A stretch of DNA of 60,247 nt from Chloroflexota bacterium (GTDB lineage: Bacteria > Chloroflexota > UBA6077 > JACCZL01): contig JADZEM010000043.1 of NCBI GenBank assembly GCA_020850535.1, positions 1 through 60,247 on the forward strand. The letters are read 5' to 3'. The notes under the pieces are model-generated. The model worked only from the letters and a program-made list of their open reading frames with translations, was not told the DNA's origin and searched no databases. A program made the position numbers and the translations under genes. Positions 25,635 through 33,719 of this stretch are shown piece by piece. Positions within the stretch are counted from its first letter, which is position 1. Every line of letters starts with the position of its first letter.

Positions 25635-27284
25635 TCACCCGGCCGACGGCGCGCGCAGGCTGGCGATCTGCACGTTGATGCAGGCCGGCTTGCCGCTGGC
25701 GAAGGCCCGTTCCAGAGCCGGCCGCAACTGCTCTGGCCGCTCGACGTGCTCGCCGTGCGCCCCCAGATCGGCGGCCACGCGGTCGTAGCGGGTGGGCAGG
25801 AGATCGGCGGCGACCAGCCGGTCGGGACCGTAGACCTCGCGCTGACGGTGCCGCTCGGTGGCCCAGCCGGCATCGTTGCCGACGATGGCCACCAGCGGCA
25901 GGTTGTGGCGCACTGCCGTGTCGAACTCCATCGCGTGGAAGCCGAACGTGCCGTCGCCCACGAACGCCACCGACTTCGCCCCGGGCCGGGCCAGCGTGGC
26001 CGCCATCGCCAGCGGCAGCCCCGGACCCAGCGCCCCGAGCTTGCCGTTGGTCAGCAGCTCCCAGGGGCCGCCCCCGAACGTCCAGCGCGCCCAACGGACG
26101 AAGTCGCCGCCATCCAGGGCCACGCAGTCGCCCGGCGCGAGCAGATCGCGGACCGTCGCGGTGACCCGCATCGGGTGGACCGGCACAGCATCTGAGACTT
26201 CGAGGGCACGGGTGCGCTCCTGCCGGGCCGCGCGCCGCCGATCAAGCTCGGCGCGCCAGCCCGCCGACCTCCTGGGATACTCCTTCGTCTGCGTGACCAG
26301 CCGCGCAAACTCGGCCAGGTGACCGAGGATGGTCGGCATGTCCGCGACAATCCCCAGATCGACGGCCCGGCTCTGCCCGATGCTGCCAGCGTCCGGCGCA
26401 ATCTGCACGATCTTCGTGCCCGACCGCACTGTCTGTTCATCCAGGAAGTTGATGGCGAAGTCGCCGCGCGCCGCCAGGATCACGAGGTCTGATTCTGCGA
26501 GGGCGCGTCCCAGGCCGTGCAGCGACGGCTCCGCGAGGCCGACCGGGCTGTCGATCACCACCACGCCGAGGCCCGTCAATTCGGACAACTCGCGGAGGCC
26601 CGCGCCGGTTTGCCCGCGTGTGATGGACGGCCCTGCAATCAGGGTCGGGCGCTCGGCCAGGGTGAGCAGGCTTTCCAACTGCCCGAACTGCGAGTACAGC
26701 GCTGACTGGAGCAATGGCCCAAACTGCTCGGCACCCGGCATCCTGACGGCGTCGGCGTCCACCGACTGGTGGAGCACGTCGTAAGGCAGCGTGATGTGGA
26801 CCGGCCCTGGCACCCCGGACAGCGCCACCCGCATCGCCCGCGCCACCAGCGCCGGGATCTCCTCCGCCGTGCGCGGCATCCAGGCCCCCTTGACGATGGG
26901 CCGGATCATCGCCAGTTGATCCATCTCCTGAAAGCCGCCCCGCCCCAGGTTCGTCGTCTCGACGCCGCCGCTCAGCAGCAGGACCGGCGACTCGCTCATC
27001 CAGGCCGTTGCCACGCCAGTCAGCGCGTTCGTGAAGCCCGGGGCGGCCGTCACCAGCGCCACGCCGCACTGGCCCGTCAGGCGCGCCCAGCCGTCCGCCA
27101 TGTGGACGGCGGCGTTCTCGTGGCGAGTGTCGATGAACCGTAGCTGCTCGTCGATGCCGGCGTCGTAGATCGGCAGGATCTGGTGGCCTGAGAGCGTGAA
27201 GATCGGACCGGCGCCGCTCGCCCGCAGCGTACGCGCCAGCAGCATCGCCCCGTTGATCTTGCCCGTCAGCCCGGCCGTCACCAT
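25635..27284 (-). CDS. Thiamine diphosphate-dependent enzyme (acetolactate synthase-like)
   Basis: A 549-residue three-domain ThDP enzyme. The catalytic Glu sits in DTRHENAAVHMADGWA. The ThDP/Mg motif near the C-terminus is VGDGTFGFHAMEF through NLPLVAIVGNDAGW. Relatives include acetolactate synthase, 2-hydroxyacyl-CoA lyase and oxalyl-CoA decarboxylase. No regulatory subunit (ilvH) or ilvC lies near, so a biosynthetic role in branched-chain amino acids is unlikely; carboligation or 2-oxoacid decarboxylation in catabolism is more probable. I chose ATG 27284 with GAAGGGG upstream; the longer open frame runs into the tandem repeat array and is not credible. Confidence 0.88.
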   Translation of the reverse strand: MVTAGLTGKINGAMLLARTLRASGAGPIFTLSGHQILPIYDAGIDEQLRFIDTRHENAAVHMADGWARLTGQCGVALVTAAPGFTNALTGVATAWMSESPVLLLSGGVETTNLGRGGFQEMDQLAMIRPIVKGAWMPRTAEEIPALVARAMRVALSGVPGPVHITLPYDVLHQSVDADAVRMPGAEQFGPLLQSALYSQFGQLESLLTLAERPTLIAGPSITRGQTGAGLRELSELTGLGVVVIDSPVGLAEPSLHGLGRALAESDLVILAARGDFAINFLDEQTVRSGTKIVQIAPDAGSIGQSRAVDLGIVADMPTILGHLAEFARLVTQTKEYPRRSAGWRAELDRRRAARQERTRALEVSDAVPVHPMRVTATVRDLLAPGDCVALDGGDFVRWARWTFGGGPWELLTNGKLGALGPGLPLAMAATLARPGAKSVAFVGDGTFGFHAMEFDTAVRHNLPLVAIVGNDAGWATERHRQREVYGPDRLVAADLLPTRYDRVAADLGAHGEHVERPEQLRPALERAFASGKPACINVQIASLRAPSAG

Positions 27285-27460
27285 CGTCGTCGCCCCTTCG
27301 CGGATGGCAGGATCCCGGCCCTCGTCGCCGCGCAGCCATCCGTGCGAGCATGATAGCCAGCACGCAGGTTGGGACAGGGCGCCCTTCCCCCTGCGCAGGT
27401 TGAGCGGACGGACCGCTTGGACGAGGCGACTGGCGGCGGATTCACCGAGGCGGGTGCGAG

Positions 27461-27687
27461 CTCCCATGTCATCCTGAGTATGTATGTCATCCTGAGCTCC
27501 CATGTCGTCCTGAGCTCCCATGTCGTCCTGAGCGAAGCGAAGGACCTCACCCGCTGACGCGACACTCGACGGTCAGCGGGTGAGATCCTTCGCTACGCTC
27601 AGGATGACATACATACTCAGAATGACATACATACTCAGAATGACATGCATACTCAGGATGACATGGGAGCTCAGGATGACATACATG
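27461..27687. repeat. Bidirectional array of 18-nt units around a hairpin
   Basis: The left arm (27461-27521) contains three consecutive 18-base units, each an 11-base core GTCATCCTGAG or GTCGTCCTGAG plus a 7-base linker (TATGTAT or CTCCCAT). A hairpin follows at 27522-27608 (CGAAGGACCTCACCCGCTG and its complement). The right arm (27609-27687) then holds four reverse-complement units (CTCAGGATGAC or CTCAGAATGAC plus ATACATA, ATGCATA or ATGGGAG). The period is exactly 18 throughout. It occupies the divergent spacer (27285-27809) between the ThDP enzyme and the MaoC gene; the rest of that spacer holds nothing recognisable. Confidence 0.9.
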
Positions 27688-27809
27688 CCGGCCTGCATGT
27701 CCCTGAATGAGCCGCCTGTCACTTCTGAGAAGCAGCCTGCCCCCACTCCTGTGCGGGAGAGAGGTTGGCCGTGAGGGCGTCCTCACGTCCGTAACCCAGA
27801 GGAGCAGGC

Positions 27810-28352
27810 ATGGCAGAGAAGCAAGGCTGGATCGGTCGGTTCTTCGAAGATTTCGAGGTCGGCGACGTCTACCGCAGCCACATCGGCCGGACCATCACCC
27901 AGGCCGACAACATCTGGCTGACGCTGCTGACGAACAACACCAACCAGATCCACTTCAACGAGCACTACGCCGCGCAGACCGAGTTCGGGAAGCCGCTGGT
28001 CAACAGCGTCATCACCATCGCCGTGGTGGCCGGCCTCGGGGTGACGGATACCAGCGAGAACGGCTTCGCGCTCGGGTGGGACGAGATCAAGCTGCCGAAC
28101 CCGATGTTCGACGGCGACACGCTCTACTCTGAGAGCGAGGTCGTGGAGAAGCGCGAGTCGAAGTCTCGGCCACAATGGGGCATCGTCAAATTCCGCTCAC
28201 GGGGGGTCAAGCAGGATGGCACCGTGGTGATGGAGTACACCCGCAGTGTGATGGTCTGGAAGAAGGATCACGCGCCGGCCCACAACCACTTCCCCGAGCC
28301 GAAGCTCAATCCTGACGGTTCACCGGCTATCGTCAAGGCAACCAGGAACTAG
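27810..28352 (+). CDS. MaoC family dehydratase
   Basis: A 180-residue hot-dog-fold protein of the MaoC/mesaconyl-CoA hydratase group, which adds or removes water at an enoyl-CoA double bond. The hydratase motif is NNTNQIHFNEHYA, followed by FGKPLVNSVITI (helix) and NPMFDGDTLYSESEV. GAGGAGCAGGC precedes the ATG. The next gene is an SDR, so the two could act in sequence on a hydroxyacyl-CoA, but 344 bases of repeats separate them. Substrate unknown. Confidence 0.88.
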   Translation: MAEKQGWIGRFFEDFEVGDVYRSHIGRTITQADNIWLTLLTNNTNQIHFNEHYAAQTEFGKPLVNSVITIAVVAGLGVTDTSENGFALGWDEIKLPNPMFDGDTLYSESEVVEKRESKSRPQWGIVKFRSRGVKQDGTVVMEYTRSVMVWKKDHAPAHNHFPEPKLNPDGSPAIVKATRN

Positions 28353-28390
28353 CATTTCGCCAACCCAAGCGAGACGAGGCCTGCACCCCG

Positions 28391-28632
28391 ACCCCATTCG
28401 GCAAGCTCAGGGCAAGCTACGCAAGGAACGAGCACACACCTCGTCATCCCGACCGTAGCGAGGCACGAGCGGAGCGGAGAGGGATCTGCCCCTTCTGTGG
28501 CCTGGAGGAAGATCCCTCGACTCCACTCGCAGGCTCGTTCCGCTCGGGATGACGGGGGAGCAGCGCAGGCTCACTTCGCTCGGGATGACGGGGGAGCAGC
28601 GCCGGCTCACTTCGCTCGGGATGACGGTGGGG
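28391..28632. repeat. 'CGCTCGGGATGACGGGGG' repeat cluster
   Basis: A non-coding block in the 28353-28696 spacer. It opens with ACCCCATTCGGCAAGCTCAG, then has a hairpin around GAGGGATCTGCC...GGAAGATCCCTCGACTCC. It ends with three direct repeats of TTCGCTCGGGATGACGG or CCGCTCGGGATGACGG, about 35 bases apart. A longer copy of the same wording is at 55830-56063. Open frames inside it are chance. Confidence 0.75.
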
Positions 28633-28696
28633 ATGCCAGCATGGAAGCGGTGAAGTACGTGCACGCGCAGTGCATCGAGCGAGAGGAGGCAGCAAC

Positions 28697-29461
28697 ATGG
28701 CAGAACAGGCACAGTCGCTCGCGGGCAAGGTGGCCGTGGTCACCGGAGCCGGCCAGGGCATCGGCCGGGCCATCGCGCACGGGTTCGCCGGGGCCGGCGC
28801 GGGCGTCGTCGTCGCCGACGTGATCGGCGAGAACGCGGCGACCGTCGCGCGGGAGATCGTGGCCGAGGGAGGCCGGGCGCTCGGGCTGGCCGTGGACGTG
28901 TCGCAGAGCGTGGCCGTGCGCGCGATGATCGACGCCGCCGTGGCCGAGCTTGGCCGGGTGGACATCCTGGTCAACAACGCCGGCGTCTTCCCGCGCGGCA
29001 TGGTGCTGGAGCTGGACGACGACACCTGGAACGCGGTCATGGACGTGAACCTGCGCGGGACGTGGCTCTGCTCGCAGGCGGCGGCCCGCGTGATGGTGGA
29101 GCAGGGCGAGGGCGGCCGGATCGTCAACTTTGCCTCGGTGGCCGCGTTCCGGCCGGCCCTCAACGGCGCGCACTACGCCGCCAGCAAGGCTGGCATCGTC
29201 GCGTTCACCCGCAACATGGCGCTGGAAGTCGCGCCGTTCAACATCACCGTGAACGCCATCGCCCCCGGCCTGACCGACACCGCCCAGCCGCGCTACGGCA
29301 TGACCGAAGATGAGATCGCGGAGGCCGGCGGCGCGGTGCCGCTCGGGCGGATCGCCCAGCCAGGGGACATGGTCCCGACAATCCTGTTCCTGTGCGGACC
29401 AGACGGCGGCTACATCACCGGGCAGACCCACCATGTCAACGGCGGAAGCTGGATGCTGTAG
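28697..29461 (+). CDS. Short-chain dehydrogenase/reductase
   Basis: A 254-residue classical SDR: VTGAGQGIGRAIA at the cofactor site, VADV after beta-2 (acidic residue, favouring NAD), NNAG (DILVNNAGVF), catalytic Ser in NFASVAAFRP and Tyr-Lys in HYAASKAGI. It ends GQTHHVNGGSWML. GAGAGGAGG lies upstream of the ATG at 28697. Its position with MaoC upstream and a Rid protein downstream points to a catabolic alcohol or hydroxyacyl dehydrogenase rather than FabG. Confidence 0.9.
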   Translation: MAEQAQSLAGKVAVVTGAGQGIGRAIAHGFAGAGAGVVVADVIGENAATVAREIVAEGGRALGLAVDVSQSVAVRAMIDAAVAELGRVDILVNNAGVFPRGMVLELDDDTWNAVMDVNLRGTWLCSQAAARVMVEQGEGGRIVNFASVAAFRPALNGAHYAASKAGIVAFTRNMALEVAPFNITVNAIAPGLTDTAQPRYGMTEDEIAEAGGAVPLGRIAQPGDMVPTILFLCGPDGGYITGQTHHVNGGSWML

Positions 29462-29607
29462 CCTGCATGCGCGCGCCCGGATGCTCTACCCTGCGCTCTG
29501 TAACTGGATTGGAGCGGTACGGTGTCGGCTGTGGCGCGCCACCACTCGTTGAGAACGGTGGCAGTACAACCGCGCTGCCACCAGTGAGAGGGGGACAGGG
29601 GAGCACA

Positions 29608-29997
29608 ATGCCCAGGGGCCAGCGGGTCAATCCACCAGGCGTCCACACGCCACAGGCGAACTACACCCACGGGACCAGGATCGGGAACACGCTGTACGTG
29701 TCCGGACAGCTCCCGCTCGACGTGAACGGCCAGCTTGTCGGCGAGGGAGACGCCGAGGCGCAGGCCGAGCAGTGCTACCGGAACATCAAGGCCATCGTCG
29801 AGCACTTCGGCGGCACGATGGACGACATCGTGAAGATCGGCCAGTTCATCACCGACCTGGAGTATCGCCCGCTGGTGGCCCGCCCCCGCGACCGGCACCT
29901 CGGGACGCCCGGACCGGCCAGCACGCTGCTCATCATCAAGGGGCTGGCCGTGCCCGGCGCGCTGGTGGAGATCGAAGCCATCGCCGTGCTCGACTGA
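29608..29997 (+). CDS. Rid (YjgF/YER057c/UK114) family protein lacking the catalytic Arg
   Basis: A 129-residue Rid-family protein (TRIGNTLYVSGQLPLD; GGTMDDIVKIGQFITD; GALVEIEAIAVLD). RidA deaminates reactive enamine/imine intermediates using an Arg in the segment reading AR-T-V-V before the last strand. Here that segment reads GPASTLLIIKGL, with no Arg, so deaminase activity is unlikely and it belongs with the other Rid subgroups. ATG 29608 was chosen; the frame upstream is open but has no domain. It precedes an ABC importer operon by 225 bases. Compare the Arg-containing relative at 44375. Confidence 0.85.
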   Translation: MPRGQRVNPPGVHTPQANYTHGTRIGNTLYVSGQLPLDVNGQLVGEGDAEAQAEQCYRNIKAIVEHFGGTMDDIVKIGQFITDLEYRPLVARPRDRHLGTPGPASTLLIIKGLAVPGALVEIEAIAVLD

Positions 29998-30139
29998 TCG
30001 ACGTACAGCCTGCCGTACGGCGCAGGCGCAGCTTTCTGGGCCCCCACCCGGCGGCAGCGCCGTACCCCTGGACGGAGTGCACAACACCGCCGGGGCAGCG
30101 TTATGCGGACGCTCCAGCGCAAGAGTATTGGAATGTCCG

Positions 30140-30145
30140 TATACT
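30140..30145 (+). promoter_or_regulatory. Possible -10 box before the ABC importer
   Basis: TATACT at 30140-30145 in the 225-base gap between the Rid gene and the ABC ATPase. No good -35 lies at 16-18 bases, so this is weak. The rest of the gap shows no gene. Confidence 0.25.
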
Positions 30146-30222
30146 TACCATCGCCAGGGCCAGTGCAGTCCCGGAGTGTGTGCCTCCTCGGGCTCACTGC
30201 GAGCGGAATAGCGGAGTGATGA

Positions 30223-31053
30223 ATGGCCGTTGTGCGCCCTGACACCTCTGGAGTGGCGGCTCCTGGGTCAAGCGGCGATGTCTTGATCGCCATCGACCAT
30301 GTGGGCAAGGTCTACAACAATGGGACCGTCGCCCTCGAAGACATCTCGTTTGACGTGCACGAGGGCGAGTTCGTCTCGCTGGTCGGGCCGTCGGGCTGCG
30401 GCAAGTCCACCCTCCTCCGGATGGTTGCCGGCCTCGGCGCGATCTCCTCAGGCCAGATCCTGGTGGAAGGGCTCCCGCCGACCAAGGCTCGCCAGGAGAA
30501 GAACGACACGGCGTTCGTGTTTCAGGATGCCAACCTGATGCCCTGGCGCACGGCCCTTGGCAACGTCGAGCTGCCGCTGGAGCTGCGCGGCGAGGGCAAG
30601 GAGGCGCGCCGGGCGACTGCCGCCACCGCGCTCGAGCAGGTCGGCCTTGGCGACGCCCTGAAGGCGTATCCGCGCGAGCTGTCCGGCGGCATGCGGATGC
30701 GTGTCTCGCTGGCGCGCGCCCTGGCCGCCCACCCACGTCTGCTGATGATGGACGAGCCGTTTGGGGCGCTGGACGAGATCACCCGCCAGCGGCTGAACGG
30801 CGAGCTGCTCCGGCTGTGCTCCCTCGCCAACTGGACCGTCGTGTTCGTGACGCACAACGTCTTCGAGGCGGTCTACCTGTCCACGCGGATCCTGGTGATG
30901 AGCGCCCGCCCGGGCCGCATCGTGGCCGAGGTGCCGGTGCCGCTCCCGCACCCCCGAGTGCCCGAGATCCGTACCGACCCAGAGTTCACCCGGATCGTGC
31001 GCGAGGTCGTCGAGCTGCTCGGCAGCGCGGCCGATGCTGGTGAGGAGGACTGA
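30223..31053 (+). CDS. ABC importer ATPase (NitT/TauT type)
   Basis: A 276-residue ATP-binding subunit like SsuB/TauB. Walker A is GPSGCGKSTLLR, the Q-loop is FVFQDANLMPW, the signature ELSGGMRMRVSLARAL, Walker B LLMMDEPFGALDE and the switch His VFVTHNVFEAVY. It powers uptake through the permease encoded next, which it overlaps by 20 bases. The cargo of this class includes sulfonates, nitrate, pyrimidines and aromatic acids; sequence alone does not decide. Confidence 0.94.
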   Translation: MAVVRPDTSGVAAPGSSGDVLIAIDHVGKVYNNGTVALEDISFDVHEGEFVSLVGPSGCGKSTLLRMVAGLGAISSGQILVEGLPPTKARQEKNDTAFVFQDANLMPWRTALGNVELPLELRGEGKEARRATAATALEQVGLGDALKAYPRELSGGMRMRVSLARALAAHPRLLMMDEPFGALDEITRQRLNGELLRLCSLANWTVVFVTHNVFEAVYLSTRILVMSARPGRIVAEVPVPLPHPRVPEIRTDPEFTRIVREVVELLGSAADAGEED

Positions 31054-31921
31054 GCTGGCTACCACCATCGAGCGGACCACCCCTTCGTCGTCCCCGGCCC
31101 GCCCGGCGGCGGCTCCACGCCCGCAGCCGTCCCGCCTGATGCGCTCGTTGCGCTCGGCGCTCCCGCCGTTCATCGTCTTCGTCGTCGCCATCGTGGCCTG
31201 GCAGGTGATCTGCCGCCAGCTCAACGTGCCGCGCTTCCTGCTGCCGGCCCCCACGGACGTGGTCGAGGCCTGGATCGAGAACCGCCAGAGCCTGCTCGGG
31301 GCGCTCCTCTCGACGTTCCTCTCGGCGCTGATCGGCTTCGGCGCGGCCATCGTGGTCGGCACGCTGATCGCCCTGGCGATGTCCCAGAGCAAGCTGCTCG
31401 AACGGAGCATCTTCCCCTACTGCGTGCTGCTCCAGACGATCCCGATTGTGGCCATCGCGCCGCTGATCGTGATCTGGTTCGGCGCGGGCATGCCGGCGGT
31501 CGTCTTCATCGCCTTCCTGATCGCCCTCTTCCCGATCATCACCAACACCACGGCCGGGCTGATCTCGACAGACCACAACCTCGTGGCGATGTTCGAGCTG
31601 TACAACGCCTCGTGGTGGCAGCGGATGGTCAAGCTGAAGTTCCCGGCCGCCCTGCCATACATCATGACCGGCCTGCGGATCTCGTCCGGGCTGGCGGTCA
31701 TCGGGGCGATTGTCGGCGAGTTCATCGCCGGCATCGGCGGCCTGCGCGGCGGCATCGGCTACGTGATCACGGTGGCCGCGTCGCAGATCAAGATGCCGTA
31801 CCTCTTCGCGGCGGCGCTGACCTCGTCGGTGCTGGGCATCGCGATCTTCGTGCTGGTGAGCTTCATCAGCGCCCGCTTCCTGCGCCACTGGCACGAGTCC
31901 GCGATCAAGCGCGAGCTCTGA
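31034..31921 (+). CDS. ABC importer permease (SsuC/TauC type)
   Basis: A 295-residue inner-membrane permease with about six spans after a 40-residue Pro/Ala-rich N-terminus. The EAA-like coupling loop is visible (SWWQRMVKLKFPAALPYIMTG), with IVGEFIAGIGGLRGGIGY after it, as usual in the NitT/TauT class. It overlaps the ATPase gene and is followed 94 bases later by the binding protein, completing the transporter. Confidence 0.93.
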   Translation: MLVRRTELATTIERTTPSSSPARPAAAPRPQPSRLMRSLRSALPPFIVFVVAIVAWQVICRQLNVPRFLLPAPTDVVEAWIENRQSLLGALLSTFLSALIGFGAAIVVGTLIALAMSQSKLLERSIFPYCVLLQTIPIVAIAPLIVIWFGAGMPAVVFIAFLIALFPIITNTTAGLISTDHNLVAMFELYNASWWQRMVKLKFPAALPYIMTGLRISSGLAVIGAIVGEFIAGIGGLRGGIGYVITVAASQIKMPYLFAAALTSSVLGIAIFVLVSFISARFLRHWHESAIKREL

Positions 31922-32015
31922 CAGGCGGCCGGCTTTTCCCATCCCTTCCCGTTTTCGCGCAACCGCGCTGCGTCGTTCCCGTTTCGTCTAGACGACACAC
32001 CAGGAGGGAAACCCC

Positions 32016-33110
32016 GTGACCACTCCGTCTGACGCGTCGCTGACCCCATCGCGCCTGAGCCGCCGCCGCTGGCTGACCATCGCTGCTGCCGCGGCGGGTG
32101 CCGTCGCCGTGAGCGGCGCGAGCGCTACCGCGGCCAGCGCTGCCAGTCTGGCGGGGCAGACTGCTGCCGCGCCGGCCGTCGTCCAGTCGCCAGCCGCCCA
32201 GATGAAGGCCAGCCAGGTGATGAACTGGTTCGCCCAGTCCTCGCAGGGCGGTTTCTTCAACGGCGTCCGCAACGGCCACTACGCTTCCGCCGGCGTGGAC
32301 ATGACTATCGAGCAGGGTGGCCCGCAGATCTCGGCGGTGCCGCTGGTGGCGGCCGGCCGCCACACCTTCGGCATGGTGACGGCGGATGCCGTCCTCTCCG
32401 CGCGCGAAGAGGGCATCCCGATCGTCATGGTCTTCCCGGCCTTCCAGCGCAACCCGCAGGGCCTGATGTTCCATGCCAGCAACCCGGTCTCGGACTTCTC
32501 CGAGCTGAACGGCCGCAAGGTCTACGTCTCGGGCGCTGGGATCTTCTGGCGGGTGATCTCGGCGAAGTACAACCTGACCGACGTCCAGCAGTTCGCCTAC
32601 AACGGCCAGCTCGCGACGTTCCTCTCGGACGAGACCAACGTCTCGCAGTGCTTCGTCACCTCCGAGCCGCAGATCCTCAAGGGCCAGGGCAAGGAAGTCG
32701 GCTTCCTGGTCAACGCCGACTCCGGCTTCAACCCGTACCAGAACGCGATGGTCTGCATGGAGTCCACCATCCGCGATCAGCCGGATCTGGTGCAGGCGTA
32801 CGTCAGCGCCTCGCTCAAGGCCTGGATCGAGTACATCAACGACCCGCAGCCGACGCTCCAGTACATCAAGGCCGAGTACAACAAGGACAAGGACCTGGAG
32901 ATCGAGGCGAAGGTGTTCGAGGCCGAGAAGGCCGGCTTCTTCACCGGCGCCGAGGGCTGGGACCCGTCGAAGATGGCCCGCATGACCGACGAGCGCTGGT
33001 CTGAGCTGTACACCATGATGCGGCAGTACGGCATCCTGACCAAGGATCAGGACTACACGAAGGCGTTCGACGCGAGCTTCGTGGAGAAGGCCCACGCCTC
33101 GATGATGTAG
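32016..33110 (+). CDS. Tat-exported NMT1/THI5-like substrate-binding protein
   Basis: A 364-residue periplasm- or wall-side binding protein. The N-terminus SRRRWLTIAAAAAGAVAV is a Tat signal (twin Arg plus hydrophobic h-region), ending near ATAASAAS. The mature part follows the NMT1/SsuA pattern: NGHYASAGVDMTIEQGGPQ, VSDFSELNGRKVYVSG, then FLVNADSG. A GGAGGG precedes the GTG start. It is the third gene of the importer. Export by Tat suggests folding before export, possibly to hold a ligand or to avoid misfolding. Confidence 0.9.
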   Translation: MTTPSDASLTPSRLSRRRWLTIAAAAAGAVAVSGASATAASAASLAGQTAAAPAVVQSPAAQMKASQVMNWFAQSSQGGFFNGVRNGHYASAGVDMTIEQGGPQISAVPLVAAGRHTFGMVTADAVLSAREEGIPIVMVFPAFQRNPQGLMFHASNPVSDFSELNGRKVYVSGAGIFWRVISAKYNLTDVQQFAYNGQLATFLSDETNVSQCFVTSEPQILKGQGKEVGFLVNADSGFNPYQNAMVCMESTIRDQPDLVQAYVSASLKAWIEYINDPQPTLQYIKAEYNKDKDLEIEAKVFEAEKAGFFTGAEGWDPSKMARMTDERWSELYTMMRQYGILTKDQDYTKAFDASFVEKAHASMM

Positions 33111-33183
33111 ATTCGGTAGGTGTCAGGTTACCGGGGACAGCAGACAGCAGCGCTGTCCGGTGTAAGGTCTGCGACTCCCCATT

Positions 33184-33270
33184 GTCATCCTGAGCGCAGC
33201 GAAGGACCTCACCCGCTGGCCATCAAGTTCCGCGCCAGCGGGTGAGGTCCTTCGCTGCGCTCAGGATGAC
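33184..33270. repeat. TCATCCTGAGCG hairpin repeat
   Basis: GTCATCCTGAGCGCAGCGAA through GGACCTCACCCGCTG, a 17-base loop, then the full reverse complement to 33270. Same element as the core of the array at 27522-27608, here without the tandem arms. The loops differ between copies while the stems are kept. Confidence 0.85.
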
Positions 33271-33325
33271 CGTTGTGTGTTGCATGCTTTCACCGCCGCT
33301 GGCTCCTGGCTCCCTTGGAGGTTCA

Positions 33326-33496
33326 GTGCAGTTCGGCGTCGAGCACCTGACGATCTTCCCGGACCTGCCGGGCATGACCAAGGATCAGGTGACCGACCGG
33401 CTGGACCGCTTCTCGCGGGAGGTCTCGCCAACGCTCCAGGCGCAGGCTCCAACCGTCGAGCAGGCCGCGCCCGGCCGGGGAGCCAGCTCGGGCTGA
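33326..33496 (+). pseudogene. C-terminal fragment of an LLM-class flavin monooxygenase
   Basis: A 56-codon frame beginning VQFGVEHLTIFPDLPGMTKD and ending with a low-complexity tail. The pattern GVEH-IFP-LPGMT-DQV-D-L-RFS-EV matches the end of luciferase-like monooxygenases, whose FMN-binding barrel (about 300 residues) is absent. A GGAGG stands before the GTG, so it may still be translated. It starts 55 bases after a hairpin repeat. The stretch 33497-33719 that follows contains no recognised gene. Confidence 0.5.
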
Positions 33497-33719
33497 TCCC
33501 TTTTCCCCTGACGAAGTCTGCCTGATCTGCGCTATTACGAGCAGTCACATCGCGCAATTGCTGCGGATCGGGTGACCGCTTTCGTCTCGCCACCGCCACT
33601 TCATGAGTGGTGCCGCTCGTGCGGGCGGGTTTGTGTTGCCAGTGTCCTGGCCTCGCGGACCTCCGACCCGTGGAGAGCGCGCTTGCACCACAGCCTGGCC
33701 GGCGGCAGCAGGGAGAGAC

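Noticed and set aside
27285-27521. N-terminal extension of the ThDP enzyme to 27521
   Set aside because: The added residues are translated tandem repeats (MGAQDD repeats) with no family match.
27461-27687. CRISPR-like regularly spaced repeats
   Set aside because: Units are 18 bases with 7-base linkers of only two kinds, orientation reverses in the middle, and there are no unique spacers or cas genes.
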